Assembly: GCA_003243195.1 (NCBI GenBank)
Contig: QFQI01000011.1
Coordinates: 21,844 to 85,843, forward strand
Reading direction: 5' to 3'
DNA: 64,000 nucleotides
Source of the DNA: Sphingomonas taxi
GTDB taxonomy: Bacteria; Pseudomonadota; Alphaproteobacteria; Sphingomonadales; Sphingomonadaceae
Shown here: positions 34,866 to 44,395 of the stretch, piece by piece
Layout of the letters: every line of letters starts with the position of its first letter
Position numbering within the stretch: the stretch's first letter is position 1
Program-made: the position numbers and the translations under genes
Notes under the pieces: generated by a model
The model's input: only the letters and a program-made list of their open reading frames with translations
The model's database searches: none
Told to the model about the DNA's origin: nothing

Positions 34866-35458
34866 GCGACGGGACGCCGTGCGCGCATGGCCTGCGCCAG
34901 CGTCCCCTCATCCAGATAGTCGAGCTCGCCGCCGACCGGCAGTCCGTGGGCGAGCTGGGTGAGTCGCACGGGGAACTTCTCCAGTCGCTCGATCAGATAA
35001 TGCGCGGTGGTCTGCCCCTCCAGCGTCGCGTTCAGCGCCAGCACCACCTCGTCCACGCCGCCGCCCGCCACGCGCGCGACCAGGCTTTCCACCGCCAGAT
35101 CCTCCGGCCGCACGCCCTCCAGCGCGGACAGGCGCCCGCCGAGCACATGGAAACGGCCCGGGAACAGCCGCGAACGTTCGAGCGCCCACAGGTCGCTCAC
35201 GTCTTCCACCACGCACAAGGCGCGGGGGTCGCGGCGTGGATCGGCGCAGACCGCGCAAGGATCAGTGGTGTCGACATTCCCACATGTCGAGCAGGTTGCC
35301 AGCCGTTCCTCCACCGCGGTCAGCGCCGAACGCAGTGGTGCAAGCGCCGCCTCGCGCCGCTTTAGCAGGTGAAGCACCGCGCGTCGCGCCGATCGCGGAC
35401 CGAAACCGGGGAGCCGCGCCAGCGCGCTCGTCAGCGCCTCGATCTCGGGGGATGCCAT
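34862..35458 (-). CDS. recR: Recombination protein RecR
   Basis: A 198-residue RecR with the N-terminal helix-hairpin-helix (LARLPGFGPRSARRAVLHLL), a C4 zinc site (CSTCGNVDTTDPCAVC) and a Toprim domain (LCVVEDVSDLWALE, LNATLEGQTTAHYL). RecR helps load RecA through RecFOR in gap repair. The start at 35458 gives MASPEIEALTSAL; a longer upstream frame is antisense to fmt and is not coding. It is divergent from fmt with 54 bp between starts. Confidence 0.96.
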   Translation of the reverse strand: MASPEIEALTSALARLPGFGPRSARRAVLHLLKRREAALAPLRSALTAVEERLATCSTCGNVDTTDPCAVCADPRRDPRALCVVEDVSDLWALERSRLFPGRFHVLGGRLSALEGVRPEDLAVESLVARVAGGGVDEVVLALNATLEGQTTAHYLIERLEKFPVRLTQLAHGLPVGGELDYLDEGTLAQAMRARRPVA

Positions 35459-35512
35459 GTGGAACAGATAGGGGGTTGCGCCGCGCGCCGCCAGCGTGTC
35501 GAGAGCGGTGCC

Positions 35513-36418
35513 ATGCGGATCATCTTCATGGGAACCCCGGCCTTCGCCGTGCCGACGCTGAACGCACTGGTGGCGGACGGTCACGATGTGGTCGCCGTCT
35601 ACAGCCAGCCGCCGCGCCCGGGCGGACGGCGCGGACGCGGACTGGTGCGCACGCCGGTGCACCAGCGCGCCGACGAACTGGGTATCGCGGTGCACACGCC
35701 GGTGTCGCTGAAGGATGCCGCCGCGCAGGCCGCGTTCAGCGCCCATGCCGCCGATGTCGCGGTCGTCGCGGCCTATGGCCTCATCCTGCCGCACGCCGTG
35801 CTCGCGGCGCCGCCGCTGGGATGCCTGAACGTCCACGGCTCGCTGCTCCCGCGCTGGCGCGGCGCGGCCCCGGTGCAGCGCGCGATCTTGGCCGGCGACG
35901 CGGAGACGGGAGTCGGCATCATGCAGATGGAGACCGGGCTGGATACCGGGCCGGTGCGGCTGGAGGGCCGCGTGCCATGCGCCGGAAAGAACGCCGGGCA
36001 AATTACGGACGAACTGGCACAACTCGGCGCGATACTGATGGTGCAGGTTTTGCGGGATCCCGCCGCCTATCCGCCGGTGGCGCAGTCGACGGAGGGTGTC
36101 ACCTATGCCGGGAAGATCCGCAAGGAAGAGGCGCGGCTCGACTTCACCGCCGACGCTGCGCAGGTGCTGCGGCAGATCGCCGCCTTCGATCCCGCGCCCG
36201 GCGCCTTTTTCGAACATGACGGCGAACGCATCAAGGTGCTGGCGGCGGAACGATCGGACCGGCACGGCGCGGCGGGCGCGGTGCTCGACGATCGCCTGCT
36301 GATCGCCTGCGGTGATGGGGCGATTCGGCCGCTGCACGTGCAGCGCGCCGGACGCGGGGCGATGGACGTCGACGAACTGCTGCGTGGCTTCGCCATTCCG
36401 GCCGGCACGCGGCTGTGA
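35513..36418 (+). CDS. fmt: Methionyl-tRNA formyltransferase
   Basis: A 301-residue Fmt: MRIIFMGTPAFAVPTLNAL at the N-terminus, the formyl-folate site NVHGSLLPRWRGAAPVQRAI and GIMQMETGLDTGPV, then a C-terminal tRNA-binding domain from about residue 205. It formylates Met-tRNA(fMet). truA overlaps its stop (GTGA at 36415), the usual fmt-truA pair. The start at 35513 is the only one giving the family N-terminus. Confidence 0.96.
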   Translation: MRIIFMGTPAFAVPTLNALVADGHDVVAVYSQPPRPGGRRGRGLVRTPVHQRADELGIAVHTPVSLKDAAAQAAFSAHAADVAVVAAYGLILPHAVLAAPPLGCLNVHGSLLPRWRGAAPVQRAILAGDAETGVGIMQMETGLDTGPVRLEGRVPCAGKNAGQITDELAQLGAILMVQVLRDPAAYPPVAQSTEGVTYAGKIRKEEARLDFTADAAQVLRQIAAFDPAPGAFFEHDGERIKVLAAERSDRHGAAGAVLDDRLLIACGDGAIRPLHVQRAGRGAMDVDELLRGFAIPAGTRL

Positions 36419-37215
36419 CGCGCTTCGCACTGACCGTGGAGTTCGACGGGCGCCCGTTCATGGGGTGGCAACGGCAGGCACATGGGCCGAGCGTTCAGCA
36501 GGCGATCGAGGATGCCGCCTTTGCGGTTACCGGCGAACGCTGCGTCGTCCATGCCGCCGGCCGCACCGATGCCGGGGTACACGGGCTGGCGATGCGCGCG
36601 CATCTCGACGTCGACCGCCCGATCACCGCTTTTCGGCTCGGCGAGGCGCTGAATGCGCGGCTGCGTCCCTCGCCGGTCGCGATCCTGGATTGCGTCACGG
36701 TCGCAGACAACTGGCACGCCCGCTTTTCCTGCACCGGGCGATCCTACGAATATCGCATCGTCAACCGTCGCGCTCCGCTCACGTTCGAGAAGGGACTGGC
36801 GTGGCAGATCCCGCAACCGCTCGACACTCATGCCATGAATAATGCGGCACAAGCTCTTGTCGGCAGGCATGATTTCACCACCTTCCGCTCGGCGCACTGT
36901 CAATCCGCCAGCCCGGTGAAATCGCTCGACCGCATCCATGTCACGCGACGCGACGAGCGTGTCGCCGTCACCGTGGCGGCGCGCTCCTTTCTTCATCACC
37001 AGGTCCGCTCGATGGTCGGCTGCCTGGCGCTTGTCGGCATGGGGCGGTGGTCGGCCGACGACCTGGCCGACGCGTTGCGCGCCGCCGACCGCGCCCGGCT
37101 CGGCCTCAACGCGCCGCCCGACGGACTGTTCTTCGTCGCGGCCGACTATCCCGCCGATGGCGCCATTCTGCTGAAACGGGCAGCCAGTTCGACATGCGTC
37201 GACCAGCGGAACTGA
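36415..37215 (+). CDS. truA: tRNA pseudouridine(38-40) synthase
   Basis: A 266-residue TruA with the catalytic Asp in AAGRTDAGVHGLAM, FSCTGRSYEYRI in the middle and SFLHHQVRSMVGCL near the C-terminus. It isomerises uridines 38-40 in the anticodon arm. The start is GTG 36415, overlapping the fmt stop. The last 70 bases overlap the 3' end of the convergent RNA methyltransferase gene, which is unusual for two housekeeping genes. Confidence 0.95.
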   Translation: MTRFALTVEFDGRPFMGWQRQAHGPSVQQAIEDAAFAVTGERCVVHAAGRTDAGVHGLAMRAHLDVDRPITAFRLGEALNARLRPSPVAILDCVTVADNWHARFSCTGRSYEYRIVNRRAPLTFEKGLAWQIPQPLDTHAMNNAAQALVGRHDFTTFRSAHCQSASPVKSLDRIHVTRRDERVAVTVAARSFLHHQVRSMVGCLALVGMGRWSADDLADALRAADRARLGLNAPPDGLFFVAADYPADGAILLKRAASSTCVDQRN

Positions 37216-38333
37216 CCGACCGGCTGCACCCATTCGAGTCGGTAGCCGGCGTCGCACAGATCCTTCGCATCGCGCGCGAAGCTGCTGGGATTGCAGGAGA
37301 CATAGGCTACGGCCGGCACCCTGGATGCCGCAAGCTGGATGATCTGCTCGCGCGCGCCCGCGCGTGGCGGGTCGATCACCACCGCATCGAAGCGGTCGAG
37401 TTCGGCGGTGGTCAGCGGGCGGCGGAACAGGTCGCGATGCTCGGTGAACACCGGGCGCTGCGCCCGGTCCGCGGCCGCCTTCAGCGACAGGATCGCGTCG
37501 CGCGCGCCTTCCGCAGCGTACACGCGTCCCGGCAGCGACAGCGCGAAGGTGCCGAGCCCCGCGAACAGGTCGGCGGCCACCCGCGCGCCCGCGACCGCAT
37601 CGCGAACCGCTGCAACCAGCGCCGCCTCCCCCTCGACCGTCGCCTGAAGGAAGGCGGCGGGGGGTAGCGGAACGGGCACGCCGCCCAGCGTGATCGTCAC
37701 AGGCTGCGGCTCCCAGCGTGTCTCCGGTCCCAGGCCGTCGTCGAAGGCGATCCGCGCCAGTCTATGCGCCTGCGCCATGTCGGTAAGCGCATCGTGGTGC
37801 GCCAGCCCCTCGGGTGCAACGCCCCTTACCAGCAGGTCGACCCCCTGGTCGGCGCGCGTGAGATGCACATCCAGCCGCCGCCTCGCCCGAAACGTCGGCA
37901 ACAGGCGCCGAAGCGGCCGCACCATCGCGAACAGCTCCGGGGCCATGACGTGGCATTCGTGCAGGTCGACGATCTGGTGACTGCGCGCGGCCGAGAAGCC
38001 GATGCGGCCGGACGGCTCGGCGTGCAGCGTCGCGCGTCGCCGGGTGCGTGGCGGTGACAGCAGCGGCGCGCGGATCGGGGCGTCCAGCCCGTGCGCGGCC
38101 AGCGCCGAGGCGATGCGGTCGACGATGAACGCCGACCAGCTCGCGTCGTCGAGATGCTGGAGCTGGCATCCGCCGCACTCGGGATAATGGCGGCAGGGCG
38201 GCGGCTGGTGATGCGGGCCGGGCGTCACGACGCCATCGGGCGCGATCCGGTCGCCGGGGGCGGCGAGCGCGACATGGCGGCCATCCTCCGTCACGCCCTC
38301 GCCGCGCGCGGCGACCCTGACGATCTCGCTCAT
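37146..38333 (-). CDS. TrmA/RlmD-family RNA m5U methyltransferase
   Basis: A 395-residue class I methyltransferase. A cysteine cluster for a 4Fe-4S centre lies near residues 50-60 (CRHYPECGGCQLQ) with a fourth Cys in DLHECHVM. The SAM fold has ADLFAGLGTFALSLPG, VVIDPPRAGA and the catalytic YVSCNPSSFARD. Such enzymes make 5-methyluridine in 23S rRNA or tRNA; the target is unassigned. The start at 38333 overlaps the nnrE-nnrD stop (ATGA). Its 3' end runs 70 bases into truA. Confidence 0.9.
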   Translation of the reverse strand: MSEIVRVAARGEGVTEDGRHVALAAPGDRIAPDGVVTPGPHHQPPPCRHYPECGGCQLQHLDDASWSAFIVDRIASALAAHGLDAPIRAPLLSPPRTRRRATLHAEPSGRIGFSAARSHQIVDLHECHVMAPELFAMVRPLRRLLPTFRARRRLDVHLTRADQGVDLLVRGVAPEGLAHHDALTDMAQAHRLARIAFDDGLGPETRWEPQPVTITLGGVPVPLPPAAFLQATVEGEAALVAAVRDAVAGARVAADLFAGLGTFALSLPGRVYAAEGARDAILSLKAAADRAQRPVFTEHRDLFRRPLTTAELDRFDAVVIDPPRAGAREQIIQLAASRVPAVAYVSCNPSSFARDAKDLCDAGYRLEWVQPVGQFRWSTHVELAARFSRMAPSAG

Positions 38334-39703
38334 GCGCGCGCCGCCGACAGGGCCGCGGCGAGATCGTCGGCGACGAACGCGGCACCCAGCCGCCGCGCCG
38401 CCTCGCCATGCAGCCACACGCCCGCTGCCGCCGCACCGAACGGGTCGCGCCCCTCCGCCAGCATCGCCGCGATCGCACCGGCCAGCACGTCGCCGCTGCC
38501 GGCGGTGGACAGCCAGGAGCTCGCCGCGCCGGACAGGATCGCGCGGCCGTCGGGGGCGGCGATCACGGTATCCGGCCCCTTGAACACGATCGTCGCGCCG
38601 CTGCGGGCTGCGGCATGGCGTGCGGCGTCCAGCTTTCTGCCGTCCACGTCGCCGAACAGCGCCGTGAACTCACCGTCATGTGGCGTCAGGATCGTCTCGC
38701 CGCCCCGCGCGCGCAACCGCTCGGGCGTCAGAAGATGCAGCGCGTCGCCGTCGATCACCAGCCGGTGCGGCGTCGCCAGCGCGCGGTCGAGCGTCGCGCG
38801 CGATTCGCCGTCGCGCCCCAGCCCGGGGCCGATCACGAGCGCGCCGATCCGTGGATCGCCCAGCGCCGCGTCGTCAAGTCGTCGCCGGACCAGCGCGTGC
38901 GGCGCGGCCGGGATCGTCGCCCCCAGCAGCGCGACATAGCCCGCGCCGGCATGCATCGCCGCGCTCGCGGCCAGTTGCGCCGCCCCGACCATGCGCCCAC
39001 GCACCACCGCGACCATGCCGCGGCTGAACTTGTGGCTGTCCACCGCGGGCGGCGGCAGGTGCGGGGCGGACAGGACATGCGCATCGCCATGCGCCGCCAC
39101 CCCGATCGGCAGCAGCCGGACGGCGCCGCACCGGGCGGCGCCGGGTTGCAACAGGTGCGATGGCTTGACCGCCCCCAGCGCCAGCGTGACGTGCATCGCG
39201 GGCACGGTGCCCAGAACACGTCCGTCGTCGGTGGCGAGCCCACTCGGCACGTCGACCGCGATCGCGAGGGAGGCCGCCGCGACCAGCCGCGCCAGCGCCG
39301 CCGCGGCGTCATCCGCCAGCGGTCGCGTCAGGCCGGTTCCGAACAACGCGTCCACGATCACCGGGGCGGGTGCCGCGTCGCCGAGCGGCTCGACCGGCCC
39401 CGACCACAACGCACGCGCCGCGATGGCGGCCGGCGTCCGCGGCTCCTCCAGCGCGGCGACGCGCACCTTGCGTCCGGCGGCATGCAGACGGGACGCGGCG
39501 ACATAGCCGTCGCCGCCATTGTTGCCGGGACCGCACAGCACCAGCACGTCGTTGACGCCCGCCAGGCGGCGGACCGCGTCGGCGATGCCGGCAGCCGCGC
39601 GCTGCATCAGCGTCTCGACGCTGGCCCCAGCGGCAATGGCCTGTTCCTCCGCCGCGCGCATGGCGGCAGCGGTCAGCACGGCGGTTCCGGCGATCGGGAT
39701 CAT
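38330..39703 (-). CDS. nnr: Bifunctional NAD(P)H-hydrate epimerase / ADP-dependent dehydratase
   Basis: A 457-residue fusion. The epimerase half (about 1-210) has VLCGPGNNGGDGYVAASRLH and VDALFGTGLTRPL. The ribokinase-like dehydratase half (about 225-455) has VIGPGLGRDGES, TPHDGEFTALF and STAGSGDVLAGAIAAML with the catalytic Asp. The protein repairs damaged NAD(P)H hydrates. The start at 39703 (MIPIAGTAVLTAAAM) is preferred over an upstream ATG with non-conserved residues. It follows ilvD by 97 bp and is coupled to the methyltransferase gene. Confidence 0.94.
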   Translation of the reverse strand: MIPIAGTAVLTAAAMRAAEEQAIAAGASVETLMQRAAAGIADAVRRLAGVNDVLVLCGPGNNGGDGYVAASRLHAAGRKVRVAALEEPRTPAAIAARALWSGPVEPLGDAAPAPVIVDALFGTGLTRPLADDAAAALARLVAAASLAIAVDVPSGLATDDGRVLGTVPAMHVTLALGAVKPSHLLQPGAARCGAVRLLPIGVAAHGDAHVLSAPHLPPPAVDSHKFSRGMVAVVRGRMVGAAQLAASAAMHAGAGYVALLGATIPAAPHALVRRRLDDAALGDPRIGALVIGPGLGRDGESRATLDRALATPHRLVIDGDALHLLTPERLRARGGETILTPHDGEFTALFGDVDGRKLDAARHAAARSGATIVFKGPDTVIAAPDGRAILSGAASSWLSTAGSGDVLAGAIAAMLAEGRDPFGAAAAGVWLHGEAARRLGAAFVADDLAAALSAARA

Positions 39704-39800
39704 GGCGCCGCTATGGCACCGCAATCCGCCGCCGTCACCTGCGCACGACCGGCGTCCGCTTCGAAACTCGCGACCGCGCGGGCGCGCTTCGAACAGCCGT

Positions 39801-41522
39801 TCAGATGTCGGCGTAGACGTGGCGCTCCGCCGCCGCGCCGGGATGCGTCACCGCGCCCTTGTACGCCGGCCCGACATTCTGCGCATACCGCCACAGCGCG
39901 CCGGATCCGTAGTCGTTCTCGCGCGCCTGCCAGCGGGCGCGACGCTCCGCCAGCACCGCGTCGTCGACCAGCAGGTCGATCGTACCGGCCTCCGCGTCGA
40001 TGCGGATCGCGTCGCCGTCCTCGACCAATGCGATCGGTCCGCCCTCCGCCGCTTCCGGTCCGACGTGCCCGATGCAGAAGCCGCGCGTGCCGCCCGAGAA
40101 GCGACCATCGGTGATGAGCGCCACCTTCTCGCCCATGCCCAGCCCGTACAGCGCCGCCGTGGTGGAGAGCATCTCGCGCATGCCGGGACCGCCCTTCGGC
40201 CCTTCGTAGCGGATGATGATGACCTCGCCCTCGGCGATCGTGCGCCCCTCGACCGCGGCGAAGGCATCCTCCTCGCAGTCGAAGCACCGCGCCGGCCCCT
40301 CGAACTGCAACCGATGCATGCCCGCCACCTTCACGATCGCGCCATCGGGAGCCAGCGATCCGCGCAGCCCCACCACGCCCCCGGTCGGCGTTATCGGGGT
40401 CGCGACGTCGTAGATCACCTTTTGGTCCGGGTTCCACGTCACCTGGTCGATGTTCTCGCCCAGGGTGCGCCCCGTGACGGTCAGGCATTCGCCGTCGAGC
40501 AGCCCGCCGGCCAGCATCGTCTTCATCAGCATGTAGACGCCGCCGGCCTCGTACATGTCCTTGGCGACATACTTCCCGCCCGGCTTCAGGTCGGCGATAT
40601 ACGGCGTCGACTTGAACGCCTCGGCAACGTCGAACAGGTCGAAGTCGATCCCCGCCTCGCTGGCCATCGCCGGCAGGTGGAGCGCGGCGTTGGTGGACCC
40701 GCCGGTGGCCGCCACGACGCGCGCGGCGTTCACGAAGGCGGAGCGGGTGCAGATGTCGCGCGGGCGCAGGTTGCGCGCGACCAGCTCCATCACCTGCGCC
40801 CCCGCCGCCACGGCGATCTGTTCGCGCGTGCTGAACGGTGCGGGCACCATGTTGCTGTTCGGCAGGGACAATCCGATCGCCTCGCCGACGCATGCCATGG
40901 TGTTGGCGGTGAATTGCCCGCCACAGGCGCCGTGACCGGGGCAGGCGACCCTTTCCAGTTCGTGCACTTCGGACAGGGGGCAGGCACCGGCGGCATATTT
41001 GCCCACCACCTCGAACACGTCGACCACCGTCACGTCACGGTCATGGAAGCGGCCGGGCATGATCGACCCGCCGTAGACGAAGATCGACGGCACGTTCAGC
41101 CGCAGCATCGCCATCATCATGCCGGGCAACGACTTGTCGCAGCCCGCGAAGCCGACCAGCGCGTCATAGCAATGCCCGCGCACCGACAGCTCGACCGAAT
41201 CGGCGATCACCTCGCGGCTGACCAGCGAGGCCTTCATGCCCTGATGGCCCATCGCGATCCCGTCAGTCACGGTGATGGTGTTGAATCGGCGCGGCATGCC
41301 GCCGCCCTGCTCCACGCCGCGCCGCGCGGCATCGGCCTGCGCATTGAGCGTGGTGTTGCACGGCGCGCTGTCGTTGCCGGCGGAGGCGAGCGCGACGAAC
41401 GGCCGCGCGATCTCCTCCTCGCTCAGCCCCATGGCATAATAATAGCTGCGGTGCGGGGCGCGTTCCGGGCCGACCGACACATGGCGGCTCGGCAGGCGGT
41501 TCTTGTCAAAGTTGTTGGTCAT
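39801..41522 (-). CDS. ilvD: Dihydroxy-acid dehydratase
   Basis: A 573-residue IlvD with the Fe-S cysteines in GNDSAPCNTTL, ALVGFAGCDKSLPGMMMAML and ACPGHGACGGQFTANTMA, and the C-terminal GRFSGGTRGFCIGHVGPEA. It makes 2-keto acids for valine, isoleucine and leucine. The start at 41522 (MTNNFDKNRLPS) fits orthologues; an ATG three codons upstream is possible. No leader peptide or attenuator is visible in the 47-bp gap before it. Confidence 0.96.
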   Translation of the reverse strand: MTNNFDKNRLPSRHVSVGPERAPHRSYYYAMGLSEEEIARPFVALASAGNDSAPCNTTLNAQADAARRGVEQGGGMPRRFNTITVTDGIAMGHQGMKASLVSREVIADSVELSVRGHCYDALVGFAGCDKSLPGMMMAMLRLNVPSIFVYGGSIMPGRFHDRDVTVVDVFEVVGKYAAGACPLSEVHELERVACPGHGACGGQFTANTMACVGEAIGLSLPNSNMVPAPFSTREQIAVAAGAQVMELVARNLRPRDICTRSAFVNAARVVAATGGSTNAALHLPAMASEAGIDFDLFDVAEAFKSTPYIADLKPGGKYVAKDMYEAGGVYMLMKTMLAGGLLDGECLTVTGRTLGENIDQVTWNPDQKVIYDVATPITPTGGVVGLRGSLAPDGAIVKVAGMHRLQFEGPARCFDCEEDAFAAVEGRTIAEGEVIIIRYEGPKGGPGMREMLSTTAALYGLGMGEKVALITDGRFSGGTRGFCIGHVGPEAAEGGPIALVEDGDAIRIDAEAGTIDLLVDDAVLAERRARWQARENDYGSGALWRYAQNVGPAYKGAVTHPGAAAERHVYADI

Positions 41523-41578
41523 GGCGCGCACGCCTATGTCGCGGAAGCGCCCTGCCGCGCAAGTATATTAGCGAACGA

Positions 41579-41929
41579 TCAGCCGCTAAGTTCGCTCAGC
41601 GCCTTTTCCACGCCGCCGATCGTGAACGGCTTGGGCAGGCGGGGCCGCTCGCGATGGGGCGGCGCGATCTCGTCGCCGGCGCCGCCGGTCGCGAACACGA
41701 ACGGGATGTTCTTCGCCGCCAGCGCATCCGCGATCGCGAAGCTCTTCTCGCCACCGCGCAGGTTCACGTCGAGGATCGCCGCGTCGATCCCCCCGGCCTC
41801 GACGATCGGCAGCGCCGCCGCCACGCTGTCCGCCGTGCCGGCATGGCGTTTTTCGAGCGCGTCCAGAAAATCTTCCAGCATCATCGCGATCAGGGGTTCG
41901 TCTTCGACCAGAAGCACACGCATCGTCAT
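41579..41929 (-). CDS. Single-domain response regulator downstream of cckA
   Basis: About 116 residues forming one receiver domain: acidic pocket in RVLLVEDEPLIAMML, phosphorylation Asp in AAILDVNLRGGE, Thr in FATGGAG and Lys in RLPKPF. No output domain follows. Such stand-alone receivers act as phosphate shuttles or sinks. The gene lies 41 bp after cckA on the same strand, so it may be a partner of CckA or an adaptor. ATG 41929 or 41923 could start it; neither has a good ribosome site. Confidence 0.83.
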   Translation of the reverse strand: MTMRVLLVEDEPLIAMMLEDFLDALEKRHAGTADSVAAALPIVEAGGIDAAILDVNLRGGEKSFAIADALAAKNIPFVFATGGAGDEIAPPHRERPRLPKPFTIGGVEKALSELSG

Positions 41930-41970
41930 GCGCAACGCCATAGCGCGCTGTGCCGGTCGCGCAACTGCCC

Positions 41971-44385
41971 TCACGCAACCGGCTTGCCCGCCTCCTGCGC
42001 CACCAGCACGTCGCGCGTCGCCTCGGCGAGTTGCTGGACCGAGAACGGCTTGGGCAGGAAGGCAACATTGTCGAGGTCGATCGAGCGCCGCAACTGTTCC
42101 TCGGCATAGCCGGACATGAACAGGATCGGGATGCCGGGATGCACCTTGCGGAGCTGCCGCGCCAGCGACGGGCCGTCCATCACCGGCATCATCACGTCGG
42201 AGATGACCAGCGTGGGACGGTCCACCCCCTGCATCAGTTCCATCGCCGCTTCGCCATTCTCGGCCGCGAGCACGGTATAGCCCTGTCGCGCCAGCGCGCG
42301 CTCGGCCACCGCGCGCACCATGTCCTCGTCCTCCACCAGCAGGATCGTCCCGGTCCCCCACAGGTCGCCGGAACGCTGCCGCGCCGCCTGCTTGGCCTGC
42401 GCCGCCACGGTCACCGCATCGGGAACGCCGGCGGTGTGGACCGGCAGGTAGATGGTGAAGGTCGCCCCCTGCCCCGGCGGCGAATCGGCGAAGATGAACC
42501 CGCCGGACTGCTTGACGATACCGTAGACGGTGGACAGGCCGAGACCGGTGCCCTTGCCGACATCCTTGGTGGTGAAGAACGGCTCGAAGATCTTGGGCAG
42601 CACGTCCGGCGGGATGCCCGTGCCGGTGTCGGATATCTCCAGCGCGGTATAATCGCCGAGCGGCACGATATCGCTGTTGCGGCGACGGATCTCGGCGATC
42701 GGGACCGAGCGGGTCTGGATCGTCAGCTTGCCGCCGGTGCCCTTCGTCAACATCGCGTCGCGCGCGTTGACCGCCAGGTTGACCACCACCTGCTCCAACT
42801 GCCCGGGATCGGCGCGCACCGGCCCCAGGTCGCGGCCGTGCTTCACCTCCAGCGTCACCGTCTCGCCCATCAGGCGGCGCAGCAGGTTGGACACCTCGGA
42901 CACCACGTCGGGCAGTTGCAGCACCTGCGGGCGCAGCGTCTGCTGGCGCGAGAAGGCGAGCAACTGGCGCGTCAGGCTGGCGGCGCGATTGGAATTGGCG
43001 CGGATCTGCTGGATGTCGTCATAATCGCTGTCGCCGGGCGAGTGGCGCATCAGCATCAGGTCGCAATGCCCGATAATCGCGGTCAATATGTTATTGAAAT
43101 CATGGGCCACGCCACCGGCAAGCTGGCCGACGGCCTGCATCTTGGTGGCCTGCGCCACCTCGCGCTTCAGCCGGTTCTCCTCGCCATTGTCCTTCAGGCT
43201 CAGCAGCACCGCCGCATCGCCCAGCCCACGCGCGGCGGCGATCGACATCGCGATCGGCTCGTCGGGATGGTCCTTCAGCCGCACCGCAAGGTCGGTGGAA
43301 CGCGCCGCCGTGCTGGCAAAGCGGCGAACCGCGTCGGCGACGGCGGCCTTGTCCTCGCGCACCACCAGATCGCCCGGATAGATCGGCGGCGCGGCGGGAT
43401 CGACATTGGCGGCACGCGCGAAGGCGTGGTTCATCTGCACGAACCGCCCCTCGCGATCGACCAGCGCGACGCCGAACGGCATCAGCATCAGCAATGCCTC
43501 GATCCCGTCCCCGCCACTCGTGACGCCGGCGTCGGCGTCGACCATCGCGACCAGGATCGGGGCGTCGGCATCGTCGTCGAGCGGAATTTGCAGCAACCGC
43601 ATCGGCGTGGCGGCGGCCCCTTCCGCGACAAAGCGCACGGTGCCGCCCTGATCCTCCATCAGGAAACGCGCCAGATCCTCGCCGATGATGACCGTGTCGG
43701 GCGACACCGCGGCGCGCGTCCGCAGCACCGCATTGGCGGACAGCACATGGCCATCGGCGGTGATGAGCGCCGCCATGACGCCGGCGCTGCCGAGTTGCGC
43801 GCCGAGCACGCCGTCAAGCGCCTCCATCAGCCGCGCCGGCAGGCCGGGTGCGACGGTGCGGCCGGCGAAGCGCCAGATCAGCACATCCTGCTGCTGCCCG
43901 GCGCGGGTGACGATCGTCTCTATCGCGCCGATGGCACCGCGCAGCGTGATACGCGCCCGCCCGTCACGCCACGCCACGCGTCCGGCGACCGCCAGTTCGC
44001 TCGCACCGTCGCCGGCAAGCGGCAGCGCCGGCGGGGTCGGAAAGCCGGCAAACATCTGCTCGTAATGATCGTTGGCGCACACCAGATGGCCACCGCGGTC
44101 GGTGATCGCGATCGCGTCCGGGCTGGTCTCCGCCATGACGCGCAGCAACTCCCAGTCGTAGGTGATCGACGTCGCGTCGTCCGGCCTGGCGCGCAGGCGG
44201 ACCAGCGCCAGTCCGACTCCGGCGGCCACCAGCGCCGCCGCGAGGAACCCTGCCGCGACCACCGCGTCGCCGACCAGCCACAGGATCAGCGCGGCCGCCG
44301 CCAGACCGGCAACGCCGGCGATCGCCAGCGCCGCGCCGCTGCCGGTCAGCCACCGGCCCCGTCCCTCGATGTCCGCGAGCCGCAT
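41971..44385 (-). CDS. cckA: Cell-cycle hybrid histidine kinase CckA
   Basis: An 804-residue hybrid kinase. Two membrane helices lie near residues 15-65, with PAS-type regions between about 80 and 400. The HisKA motif GGVAHDFNNILTAIIGHCDL carries the phospho-His, the ATPase region has NLAVNARDAM and ISDTGTGIPP, and the C-terminal receiver domain has LVISDVMMPVMDGP and FLPKPFS. In alphaproteobacteria CckA feeds phosphate through ChpT to CtrA and controls the cell cycle and motility. The order and motifs match CckA over other hybrid kinases. The start at 44385 is 10 bp after the M13 peptidase stop. Confidence 0.92.
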   Translation of the reverse strand: MRLADIEGRGRWLTGSGAALAIAGVAGLAAAALILWLVGDAVVAAGFLAAALVAAGVGLALVRLRARPDDATSITYDWELLRVMAETSPDAIAITDRGGHLVCANDHYEQMFAGFPTPPALPLAGDGASELAVAGRVAWRDGRARITLRGAIGAIETIVTRAGQQQDVLIWRFAGRTVAPGLPARLMEALDGVLGAQLGSAGVMAALITADGHVLSANAVLRTRAAVSPDTVIIGEDLARFLMEDQGGTVRFVAEGAAATPMRLLQIPLDDDADAPILVAMVDADAGVTSGGDGIEALLMLMPFGVALVDREGRFVQMNHAFARAANVDPAAPPIYPGDLVVREDKAAVADAVRRFASTAARSTDLAVRLKDHPDEPIAMSIAAARGLGDAAVLLSLKDNGEENRLKREVAQATKMQAVGQLAGGVAHDFNNILTAIIGHCDLMLMRHSPGDSDYDDIQQIRANSNRAASLTRQLLAFSRQQTLRPQVLQLPDVVSEVSNLLRRLMGETVTLEVKHGRDLGPVRADPGQLEQVVVNLAVNARDAMLTKGTGGKLTIQTRSVPIAEIRRRNSDIVPLGDYTALEISDTGTGIPPDVLPKIFEPFFTTKDVGKGTGLGLSTVYGIVKQSGGFIFADSPPGQGATFTIYLPVHTAGVPDAVTVAAQAKQAARQRSGDLWGTGTILLVEDEDMVRAVAERALARQGYTVLAAENGEAAMELMQGVDRPTLVISDVMMPVMDGPSLARQLRKVHPGIPILFMSGYAEEQLRRSIDLDNVAFLPKPFSVQQLAEATRDVLVAQEAGKPVA

Positions 44386-44395
44386 CCCCGGCCGC

